Assembly: GCA_017642895.1 (NCBI GenBank)
Contig: JAEPON010000003.1
Span: 186,001-250,000 of the forward strand
From: Roseitalea sp.
GTDB lineage: Bacteria > Pseudomonadota > Alphaproteobacteria > Rhizobiales > Rhizobiaceae
Length of the DNA stretch: 64,000 nucleotides
Reading direction: 5' to 3'
Part shown: one piece after another, positions 10,101 to 16,923 of the stretch
How positions within the stretch are numbered: position 1 is the first letter of the stretch
How the letters are laid out: the number at the start of each line of letters is the position of its first letter
Notes under the pieces: generated by a model
Database searches by the model: none
What the model saw: only the letters and a program-made list of their open reading frames with translations
Told to the model about the DNA's origin: nothing
Position numbers and translations under genes: made by a program

Positions 10101-10970
10101 ATGTGTTCGTTTCGCGTCGTCGATTCGGTGTGCCTGCAAGGCCATCATTCCAAAGCCAACGAAGACCGGTGCGGCTGGACCGGCGCCAGCGCCTTCGTTG
10201 TCGATGGGGCGACCGGCCTCGGCAATGGGTTTCTCGACAGCGACCAGGGCAGCGACGCGGCCTGGCTGGCCGAGCATGCCCGGCAGGAACTGGCGTCGGA
10301 TGACGCCGACAAGCGCCCGGCCGCCGACCTGGTCCGCCGGATCAACCACAAGACAGCCGAGCAGGTTGCAAGGCACAGCGCGCCCCAACCGCCGGAGCGC
10401 TGGAACCTGCCGGTCGCCAGCTTCCTTCTGGTGCGCCTCGAACAGGATGCGCTGACCTGTCACGGGCTCGGCGACTGCGTGCTGTTTCTGACAACGGCCG
10501 ACGCGGAGCCGCTGCGTCATTCGCCGATGCCAGACAATCATGAAGACGAAATGGCCGGTGCGCGGGCCGCGATCCGGCAAAATGGCGGCTTGCAACCGGG
10601 TGTCTCGCTGTCCGATGGCGGCACCGAGCAGGCCCGGCAGCGCGCGATCCGCGCCCGCTTCAACACCGCCGGCGGCCCGCTTTGGACACTGGGGACATCC
10701 CCTGAGGCAGCAGAGCACATCGACACCGCCTTCATCCACGATGGCGGCGCCGCACGCGGGATTGTCTGCACCGACGGCTTCGCCGCCCTTGTCGACCGCT
10801 ACCGGCGCTATTCCATCGCCGGGCTGGTCGAGACGGCCTTTGCCAAAGGGCTCGAAGCGCTTGGCGATGAACTGCGCGCGATCGAAAACATCGAAGACCC
10901 CGAAGGCAGGCTTTATCCGCGCATGAAGCGCTCCGACGATGCAACGGCGGTGCTGTTCGAGATCACTTGA
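10101..10970 (+). CDS. PP2C-family protein serine/threonine phosphatase
   Basis: The 289-residue protein carries the PP2C metal-site motifs in order: KANEDR (residues about 19-24), VVDGATG (33-39), GLGDCVLFL (middle), IVCTDGFAAL (around 228) and the C-terminal SDDATAVLF. These aspartates bind the two catalytic metal ions in the family. No sensor or membrane domain is attached, so it is a soluble stand-alone phosphatase. It follows the double SpoIIAA-like gene and its end overlaps the converging helicase gene by 8 bases. Its target is unknown. Confidence 0.87.
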   Translation: MCSFRVVDSVCLQGHHSKANEDRCGWTGASAFVVDGATGLGNGFLDSDQGSDAAWLAEHARQELASDDADKRPAADLVRRINHKTAEQVARHSAPQPPERWNLPVASFLLVRLEQDALTCHGLGDCVLFLTTADAEPLRHSPMPDNHEDEMAGARAAIRQNGGLQPGVSLSDGGTEQARQRAIRARFNTAGGPLWTLGTSPEAAEHIDTAFIHDGGAARGIVCTDGFAALVDRYRRYSIAGLVETAFAKGLEALGDELRAIENIEDPEGRLYPRMKRSDDATAVLFEIT

Positions 10971-12090
10971 CGATGGTCAGCCGCTCCGCGGCCCGGGTGA
11001 TCGCCGTATAAAGCCAGCGGTCGCGCATGTCGCGGAACGCAAAGCTCTCGTCGAAGACCATCACATTGTCCCATTGCGAGCCCTGCGCCTTGTGCACGGT
11101 CAGCGCATAGCCATAGTCGAAATCATCGTACCGCCGTTTGAGCTGCCAGCCCACTTCCTCGTCGGGATTGTCGAAGGCCGCCTTGAGCAGCTTGATCTTG
11201 GCAACGCCGCGGTCGGTGTCGCCATCGTCGGGCGAGACCAGAAGATTGATCCCCGGCTTGGAGCCGGGCGCCGACGCGGTCATCACCTTCCACAGCGACC
11301 CGTTCAAGAGCCCCTTGGCCGGGTCGTTCCGAAGGCACACCAGCTTGTCGCCGGCCTGCGGATAGCGCGCGTCGAACCCGGCCAACTGTCTCAGGCGCTG
11401 ATTGTAGCGCCGGCGCGTGCGGTTGATGCCGACCAGCACCTGGTCGGCTTCGGTCACCATTTGCGTGTCGAGATCACCCTTGCCGATGATCTGCGCGGTG
11501 CCATAGTCGCCATGCATGATCTCGCGCCCCTCACGCACATCCATGGCGAGCCGCACGATCGGGTTTTCCGCCGCCTGGCGGTGGATTTCTGTCAAAAGGA
11601 AGTCGGGCTCGGCATCGGTAAAGAAGCCGCCGCCTGAGATTGGCGGCAACTGGCCCGGATCGCCGAGCACCAAGACGGGCGTGCCGAAGCTCAGAAGATC
11701 GCGCCCCAGCTCCTCGCCGACCATCGAGCATTCATCGACGATGACCAGCTTGGCCTTGGCGATATCCGACTGGCGGTTCAGCGCGAAGGTCGGTGCGATA
11801 CCGGTCTTTCCGGTGACCTCGTCGGTCACCTCCTCCTCGCCGCGCGGCCGGTAGATCAGCGAATGGATGGTCTTGGCGTTGGACGCGCCCTTGGCGCGCA
11901 TCACCTGCGCCGCCTTTCCGGTAAAAGCGGCGAACTGCACCGTGCCGTCGACGCCTTCGGCAAAATGCCGCGCGAGCGTCGTCTTGCCCGTCCCCGCATA
12001 GCCGAACAGCCGGAACAACTGGCTGTCGTCGCGCTTGAGCCAGTCGGCAACGGCGACCAGCGCATCGTCCTGCTGCGGAGAAAACTGCAT
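10963..12090 (-). CDS. ATP-dependent RecD-like DNA helicase (UvrD/RecD superfamily 1)
   Basis: The 375-residue SF1 helicase has the Walker A GYAGTGKTT near residue 30, the Walker B region VIVDECSMVG, GDPGQLPPISG (motif III) and the C-terminal ALTVHKAQGSQWDNV plus YTAITRA (motifs V-VI). It lacks the N-terminal domains of RecD or RecD2, so it is a compact stand-alone member. GC content and codon use match the core genome, unlike the AT-rich pair that starts 250 bases upstream. The role is probably DNA repair or recombination; no RecBC partner is nearby. Confidence 0.88.
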   Translation of the reverse strand: MQFSPQQDDALVAVADWLKRDDSQLFRLFGYAGTGKTTLARHFAEGVDGTVQFAAFTGKAAQVMRAKGASNAKTIHSLIYRPRGEEEVTDEVTGKTGIAPTFALNRQSDIAKAKLVIVDECSMVGEELGRDLLSFGTPVLVLGDPGQLPPISGGGFFTDAEPDFLLTEIHRQAAENPIVRLAMDVREGREIMHGDYGTAQIIGKGDLDTQMVTEADQVLVGINRTRRRYNQRLRQLAGFDARYPQAGDKLVCLRNDPAKGLLNGSLWKVMTASAPGSKPGINLLVSPDDGDTDRGVAKIKLLKAAFDNPDEEVGWQLKRRYDDFDYGYALTVHKAQGSQWDNVMVFDESFAFRDMRDRWLYTAITRAAERLTIVK

Positions 12091-12309
12091 GCGACGGATT
12101 TACGGGATTCGGCCGAAAGAGGAAAACGGAAAAGGCGGCAGCGGGGAGGAAGGGAGAACGATGAGAACAGTGCCAACCGCTCGGACAATGATTGGCCAGT
12201 CATGACCGCGGCTAAATTTTCCAGCTTGGCGCTGTCGGGAGCAAGATCCTCTTAGCGCCCAGGTTGGACCTTGGCACCTTAGGTTCAGCGTACCTACAGC
12301 CGCAGTCAT

Positions 12310-12338
12310 TTGACCTAACTTCTTCATCGACCTAACCT
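12310..12338 (+). promoter_or_regulatory. Candidate promoter of the DUF262-HEPN pair, with a repeated octamer
   Basis: TTGACC (12310) and TAACCT (12333) are separated by 17 bases. Both belong to copies of the octamer GACCTAAC, at 12312-12319 and 12329-12336, which could also be a regulator site. The predicted transcript start falls at or just inside the first ATG (12341), which would favour the in-frame ATG at 12374. The rest of the 250-base AT-rich gap 12091-12340 holds nothing else that I recognise. Confidence 0.45.
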
Positions 12339-12340
12339 GA

Positions 12341-13459
12341 ATGCAAACGACAATCCATGATTTCAAAGGCTTAATGTTGACCAACGAAGAGCACGAACCT
12401 GACGGCGAAATGACCTTCGACGTCGATAACGAAGACAACGAACAGTTCGTTAGTTTCGATCTGAATATTTATCCCTCTGACTACACCTTGAAAGGCCTCG
12501 CCGACATGTGGGGCGATAGCGAAATCGAGGTGCCCGATTTTCAGAGAAATTTCGTATGGACAATCAAGCAGTCGTCGCTGTTGATTGAGTCATTTTTACT
12601 TGGCCTACCTGTTCCTCAAGTATTTTTTTACGTAAGTGAGGACGAGAAGCGAATGGTGATAGACGGCTTGCAACGCGTTTCATCTATCGTCTTCTTTTTT
12701 GAAGGTTACTTTGGCGTGGAAACCGCTCAGGGTCGTCGCCAGGTGTTTCGACTCACTGGCTTAGATGAAAAAAGCCCATACGCCAAAAAACGCTTCGTTG
12801 ATTTATCCGATGAGGATCAACGAAAGCTGCGCAATACGGTTATGAGGGTGGTCAACATAAAGCAGTTGGCGCCTACGGATGATGACACGAGCATGTACTA
12901 TGTGTTTGAAAGACTAAATACAGGAGGCACCCCTCTTCGCCCTCAAGAGATTAGAAACTGTGTGTTTTCAGGGAATATTGTAAAGGAGCTAAGGGAGTTG
13001 AATGCGCTCCCCCAGTGGCGATCAGTAATTGGGCGTCAGAAGCCGGAGAAACATCAGAGAGATGTCGAAATCATCCTCAGAACTTTCTCTTTTTTCAAGT
13101 CAGGGGATGACTACGAGAAGCCGATGAAAAGCTTTCTCAACAAGGCAATGGCTGAGAACCGTTCGGCCAAAACAAAGGCATTCAAAGACTTTAAAAGTGC
13201 GTTCATGCTAGTGACGAAAGAACTTTTGGACCAGGTTGGAGAACGCCCCTTTCACGTCCGTGGGCCGATCAACCTGGCTGCGTTGGATTCAGTTTACTTT
13301 GCACTAATCCCAAAGTCAAAAAAACTCCCAGCCAATCTCAAAGAGAAGATATCTGCTCTGTACGAGGATGAGGAATACCGCCAAGCGATCTTCTTCAACA
13401 CCAGCGACGGCGTAACAGTCGAAAAGCGATTAAAGCTAGCAGTTAAGTATCTGCAATAA
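12341..13459 (+). CDS. DUF262 (GmrSD-N/ParB-like) domain protein
   Basis: The 372-residue protein has an acidic N terminus and then the DUF262 core. That core has VPDFQRNFVW at about residues 64-73 (the conserved FQR and Trp) and IDGLQR at 107-112, equivalent to the DGQQR motif of the family. An alpha-helical region follows with RLNTGGTPLRPQEIRN. In GmrSD-type restriction enzymes this domain binds or hydrolyses nucleotide and is linked to DNA cleavage, but no HNH or DUF1524 nuclease domain is present here. The gene is AT-rich with codon use unlike its neighbours, indicating transfer. It ends one base before a HEPN gene, so they form a pair. A start at 12374 with AAAGG upstream is an alternative. 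Confidence 0.87.
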   Translation: MQTTIHDFKGLMLTNEEHEPDGEMTFDVDNEDNEQFVSFDLNIYPSDYTLKGLADMWGDSEIEVPDFQRNFVWTIKQSSLLIESFLLGLPVPQVFFYVSEDEKRMVIDGLQRVSSIVFFFEGYFGVETAQGRRQVFRLTGLDEKSPYAKKRFVDLSDEDQRKLRNTVMRVVNIKQLAPTDDDTSMYYVFERLNTGGTPLRPQEIRNCVFSGNIVKELRELNALPQWRSVIGRQKPEKHQRDVEIILRTFSFFKSGDDYEKPMKSFLNKAMAENRSAKTKAFKDFKSAFMLVTKELLDQVGERPFHVRGPINLAALDSVYFALIPKSKKLPANLKEKISALYEDEEYRQAIFFNTSDGVTVEKRLKLAVKYLQ

Positions 13460-13460
13460 C

Positions 13461-13967
13461 ATGTCTTTTGAAGACAGGTTTACATTAGCGGACGACTACC
13501 TCACTCACGTTGATGCGGTCATTAGCGGGTTGCCAGATGACTTTATTAGGTCTCGGTATCTGGGTTTCTTGGCAATTTCGGCAGTGACAGCATACGAGCT
13601 GTCAATCAAGGATATTGTATATCGATTTTCTGATCAAAAACACAGAGCACTAGGGGAGCTAGCGCGAAGCAAGTTTGATCGGTTGAATGGGCAGATTAAA
13701 ATTAGCGACCTGCGAAAGCGGCATATTGTTTGCTTTGGCCAAAAGTACTGCGACAGATTTGATCGTGAACTTAAGGCTGCTGAACACGCGTCCCTAGCGG
13801 CTCGTACTGGGAGCGTAAAAAGCAGCTATGGAAACTTGATTACTTGGAGGCATAACTTTGTCCATGAGGGCGTTTGGCCTAACACAGCGACCTATGGAGA
13901 CCTCCGAGCGGCTTACGATCACGGCAAAGAGTTGATTAGGTGTCTAGATCGCGCCATGCGCCGGTAG
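13461..13967 (+). CDS. HEPN-domain protein, probable RNase partner of DUF262
   Basis: The 168-residue, largely helical protein has the HEPN ribonuclease signature Rx4H as RHNFVH at residues 130-135. A helix (YGDLRAAYDHGKELIRCLDRAMRR) that could complete the HEPN bundle follows. It resembles the MAE_28990/RiboL-PSP-HEPN group that I associate with immunity and toxin loci. It starts one base after the DUF262 stop and shares its AT-rich composition, so the two genes are probably co-translated and act together. Cleavage of RNA on infection is an inference from the motif. After the stop, GC content returns to normal by about 14,000. Confidence 0.78.
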   Translation: MSFEDRFTLADDYLTHVDAVISGLPDDFIRSRYLGFLAISAVTAYELSIKDIVYRFSDQKHRALGELARSKFDRLNGQIKISDLRKRHIVCFGQKYCDRFDRELKAAEHASLAARTGSVKSSYGNLITWRHNFVHEGVWPNTATYGDLRAAYDHGKELIRCLDRAMRR

Positions 13968-14182
13968 ACGAGTTGAGTACGGGAGGCGTTGGTCACTTTG
14001 TCCGCATAGGCGGCATTTGGTCAGCGCATGCAAGACCAACCGCCACTCCTAAAGCGACAACGCGCCCCGTCCCCGCCCTGTGACCGTTCGCACGGCCATC
14101 TCGCCCGATTGCCGTCATCCTTGCTCCCAATCGCGCGGTGGCAACCACCGCCGCGCCCAACAAGCCAAGATTGGAGCGACCC

Positions 14183-14656
14183 ATGAACCGCATTCTTTTC
14201 CCCCTTCTTGCAACCGCCCTTGCCGTCGCCGCCATTCCGGCAACGGCGCAGGAAATCGACGGCGTCTCGGTGGAAATCCGCACCGGCGGCGACGATCTGC
14301 GCGGCAATGACGACAACGCCTTTGCCTCGATCTGGTCCTACCGGGCCGACGGCCGCCAGCGCGGCATCAGCCGGCAGGTCAATCCCCGCGACCGCCGGAT
14401 CAAGGACCACACGACGACGCACCTTTACTTCGATACGCCCGACGGCACCGAGGCCGATGACATCACCCTGTTCATCCTGAACGTGGAGGGGTTCACGGGC
14501 GGCTTTGACGGCGACAACTGGAATGTCGATGCCATCCGCATCACCGGCATCAAGGACGGCATCACCGTCAAGGAATATATGAACGAGTTCGCCAACCCGC
14601 TGATCCGTTTCACGGGCGACGTGCACTCCTTCAGCCGCGACCTGCGCGTGCGGTAA
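14183..14656 (+). CDS. Secreted hypothetical protein, beta-rich
   Basis: The 157-residue protein has a clear signal peptide: charged MNR, a hydrophobic core LFPLLATALAVAAI, and a cut near PATAQ at residue 21. The mature part is acidic and probably all-beta, with VSVEIRTGGDDLRGNDDN and ITLFILNVEGF strands. The pattern loosely recalls PLAT/LH2-like domains, which I cannot confirm. GGAG lies 7 bases upstream of the start. Composition is core-like, so it is not part of the AT-rich island before it. The 215-base gap 13968-14182 shows no recognisable feature and no repeat matching the left side of the island. Confidence 0.65.
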   Translation: MNRILFPLLATALAVAAIPATAQEIDGVSVEIRTGGDDLRGNDDNAFASIWSYRADGRQRGISRQVNPRDRRIKDHTTTHLYFDTPDGTEADDITLFILNVEGFTGGFDGDNWNVDAIRITGIKDGITVKEYMNEFANPLIRFTGDVHSFSRDLRVR

Positions 14657-14712
14657 GCGGCGCCAATGGCGCCAAAATCGCGATGACGGGCCGTCACACG
14701 CCGGTCATCGCC

Positions 14713-15069
14713 TTACCGGTCCGGCAGTTCGAGGCCGATCCAGCGGCCGACACGGCCGCGCACCTGTGCCAGAAAGACAGGATCGGTGCTCTCCACCCAA
14801 CGAAGAACCCGCGCCGCAACATCGACCGCGCGGACCTGGTCGGTCAGCACCATGCCGGTTGTCTTCAAACCGTCGGGTAGCGCGAGCTTGGTGATCCAGG
14901 GCGTCATGTTTCCGGTGATCGGACAAACGATCAAACGACGCGACCGCACATTGATATCGTTGATCGAGACGACGACGGCCGGCCAGATGCCCGCCTGCTC
15001 GCTGCCCTTGACCGGATTGAAATCAATCAGGACGACATCGCCGGCCCGAAGCTCGCGCTCCCCGGTCAT
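14713..15069 (-). CDS. mazF: Type II toxin, MazF/PemK endoribonuclease family
   Basis: The 118-residue protein begins with the family hallmark GDVVLIDFNPVKGSEQAG, continues with WPAVVVS and VCPIT, and ends with an LTDQVRAVD segment and a C-terminal helix. MazF toxins cut mRNA at short sequences and are neutralised by MazE. Its ATG overlaps the TGA of the antitoxin gene by four bases (ATGA), so translation is coupled and the antitoxin is made first. The module follows ilvN on the same strand. Confidence 0.93.
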   Translation of the reverse strand: MTGERELRAGDVVLIDFNPVKGSEQAGIWPAVVVSINDINVRSRRLIVCPITGNMTPWITKLALPDGLKTTGMVLTDQVRAVDVAARVLRWVESTDPVFLAQVRGRVGRWIGLELPDR

Positions 15070-15353
15070 CGATAGCTGTTGTCGTCATCGTCGATGATTT
15101 CGCTGCCGACGTCCGGTCCCCAATCGATGGTTTCCGGCTCCTTGTCCCAGCCGATCCGATCCGCCTCGGCGATCAGTTCCTCGATGGGTGGAATGTAGAC
15201 CTTGCCAGCCCGAGCCGGCTCGATCACCGCTTTGCCCCCCTCGACAGCCACGGTCACCGCATCGCCGGCCTTCAGGCCCAACTGCTCGAGAACCGCCTTG
15301 GGCAAGCGGATCGCCGACGAGTTGCCCCATTTCGATATCTGAACCCTGGTCAC
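15066..15353 (-). CDS. mazE: Type II antitoxin, MazE-like (AbrB/SpoVT fold)
   Basis: The N-terminal DNA-binding swapped-hairpin domain reads TRVQISKWGNSSAIRLPK, then a beta strand region, then an acidic tail (SEIIDDDDN) that would wrap the toxin. The start is taken as GTG at 15353 because GGAG sits 6 bases upstream and the MazE domain then begins at residue 2. The upstream ATG at 15413 would add 20 unrelated residues. The antitoxin normally represses its own operon; no operator palindrome is obvious in the 56 bases to ilvN, so read-through from the ilv operon is possible. Confidence 0.9.
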   Translation of the reverse strand: MTRVQISKWGNSSAIRLPKAVLEQLGLKAGDAVTVAVEGGKAVIEPARAGKVYIPPIEELIAEADRIGWDKEPETIDWGPDVGSEIIDDDDNSYR

Positions 15354-15409
15354 CGGTCGCTCCGTTCGGATATCCCAATGTATATCCTCCTGCGCCCCGG
15401 CGCCAGCCC

Positions 15410-15982
15410 TCACATCACCTCGCGGCCCCGCCGCATGGCCGCGACGCCCGTGCGGCAGACCTCGACCAGACCCAGCGGTGCCATGATGGCGATGAACTGC
15501 TCGACCTTGTTGGTGCGGCCGGTCAGTTCAAAGACGAAATGATCGACATTGGCGTCGATCACATTGGCCTTGAACGCATCGGCCAGCCGCAGCGCCTCGA
15601 GCCGGTTTTCGCCCGCCCCGCGCACCTTTACGAGCGCCAGTTCCCGCTCGAGCGGCTTTTCGTAGCCGCCCTGATGGGCAACAACCGTCAGGTCGGTCAC
15701 CTTGTGCACCGGCACGATCCGCTCGAGCTGGGTGTGGATCTGCTCCATAACCTGCGGCGTCCCGCTGGTGACGATGGTGATCCGCGACAGGTGCTTTTCA
15801 TGCTCGGTCTCCGAGACCGTCAGGCTCTCGATATTGTAGCCGCGGCCGGAGAAAAGGCCGATCACCCGCGCCAGAACGCCCGGCTCATTGTCGACCAGGA
15901 TCGACAGTGTGTGGCTTTCGGGCACTGATGTGTCCTTGGTGATGAAATAGGCCGAGGCCGGTTCGGATTGCGGTTCGTTCAT
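15410..15982 (-). CDS. ilvN: Acetolactate synthase small (regulatory) subunit
   Basis: The 190-residue protein binds the large subunit, activates it, and carries the valine-feedback site. The ACT domain starts at HTLSILVDNEPGVLARVIGLF (residues about 24-44), followed by RGYNIESLTV. A second half contains FKANVIDANVDHFVFELTG and ends in RTGVAAMRRG. An N-terminal extension of about 20 residues precedes the ACT domain. Its start overlaps the EamA stop by four bases (ATGA), so it is translated from the ilvB-EamA-ilvN transcript. Some annotations use the name ilvH for this subunit. Confidence 0.97.
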   Translation of the reverse strand: MNEPQSEPASAYFITKDTSVPESHTLSILVDNEPGVLARVIGLFSGRGYNIESLTVSETEHEKHLSRITIVTSGTPQVMEQIHTQLERIVPVHKVTDLTVVAHQGGYEKPLERELALVKVRGAGENRLEALRLADAFKANVIDANVDHFVFELTGRTNKVEQFIAIMAPLGLVEVCRTGVAAMRRGREVM

Positions 15983-16902
15983 GGCTTGGAACTTTCATTG
16001 ACGGGTGAGGAACGGGCAACCGGCTTGAGGCGGGCGACCACCACGCCGGACACGATGATGACGAGCGCGGCAAGCGCATTCAGGCCCGGCCGCTCGCCGG
16101 CAAAGACGATGCCGACCAGAACCCCGGCCAGCGGCACCAGAAGGTTGATCTGGCCGAAAAACGAGGCGCCCTGCCGCTCGATGATGGCGAACATGAAGAG
16201 CGCGCCGACCGCCGAGGGAAAAATGCCCAACGCGATGAGAGCCAGAACCGAGGATGGCGACGGCGTCGCCGCAAAGGGCTGCTCGAACACAAAGGTCAGC
16301 GGGAAAAGGATCACCAGCGTCCAAAGCGTGATGTAGGTCATCAGCACCATCGGCGGATGGCGCACAAGCTGCTTGACCGACAGCGCGTTGACGCCATAGG
16401 CCGTCGCCGCGCCAAGCACGGCAAGCTGACGCCACACATCCTGGCCGAACCCTTCGACCAGCGCCGGCCAGAACAGGATGGCAAGGCCGATCAGGCCGAG
16501 CACGACGCCGGCCACTTTGGGCAGCGTCAGCTTCTCGTCGCGCGTCAGGAAATGCGCCAGCACCAGAACGACCAGCGGCATGAAGCCCATCAGGATCGCC
16601 GCCAGCCCGCTGTCGATCGCCGCAACGCCCCAATTGATGGCGGTGAACGGGATCACCGTGCCGGTCGCTGCGCAGACGATCATGAAGAGCTGGTCGCGCC
16701 GCGTCGGCCGGAACAGCGGCCGGCGCAGGACGATGACGAGCCCGCCCAGAAGCAGCGCCGCCAGCACCTGCCGCACGAGCGTGATCGTCAGCGGCTGAAA
16801 ATCGGCCACCGCGATCTTCGACAGAAGGAACGCGCTGCCCCAGATCAACGCCAGCGTGACAAGCAGGCCGTAGTCGGCAAAGCCCGGTGCGGACCGGTTC
16901 AT
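15979..16902 (-). CDS. EamA/DMT-family transporter inserted between ilvB and ilvN
   Basis: The 307-residue protein has ten predicted helices in two EamA repeats. The first contains LALIWGSAFLLSKIA, and the second begins near LGAATAYGVNALSVKQL. The C terminus is a short polar tail. DMT transporters move metabolites across the inner membrane, often outward. The gene starts 21 bases after the ilvB stop and overlaps ilvN by four bases, so it is built into the acetolactate synthase operon. Export of a branched-chain amino or keto acid is an inference from this position only. Confidence 0.9.
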   Translation of the reverse strand: MNRSAPGFADYGLLVTLALIWGSAFLLSKIAVADFQPLTITLVRQVLAALLLGGLVIVLRRPLFRPTRRDQLFMIVCAATGTVIPFTAINWGVAAIDSGLAAILMGFMPLVVLVLAHFLTRDEKLTLPKVAGVVLGLIGLAILFWPALVEGFGQDVWRQLAVLGAATAYGVNALSVKQLVRHPPMVLMTYITLWTLVILFPLTFVFEQPFAATPSPSSVLALIALGIFPSAVGALFMFAIIERQGASFFGQINLLVPLAGVLVGIVFAGERPGLNALAALVIIVSGVVVARLKPVARSSPVNESSKP

Positions 16903-16923
16903 CGCGGCGCGTCGGATTGGGGA

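Noticed and set aside
10963..12090. RecD-like helicase as part of the DUF262-HEPN island
   Set aside because: It lies on the opposite strand with core-like GC and a 250-base gap. It is probably only the chromosomal neighbour.
12091..14182. Attachment-site direct repeats flanking the AT-rich island
   Set aside because: No matching direct repeat was found by eye in the flanks, and no integrase gene is present.
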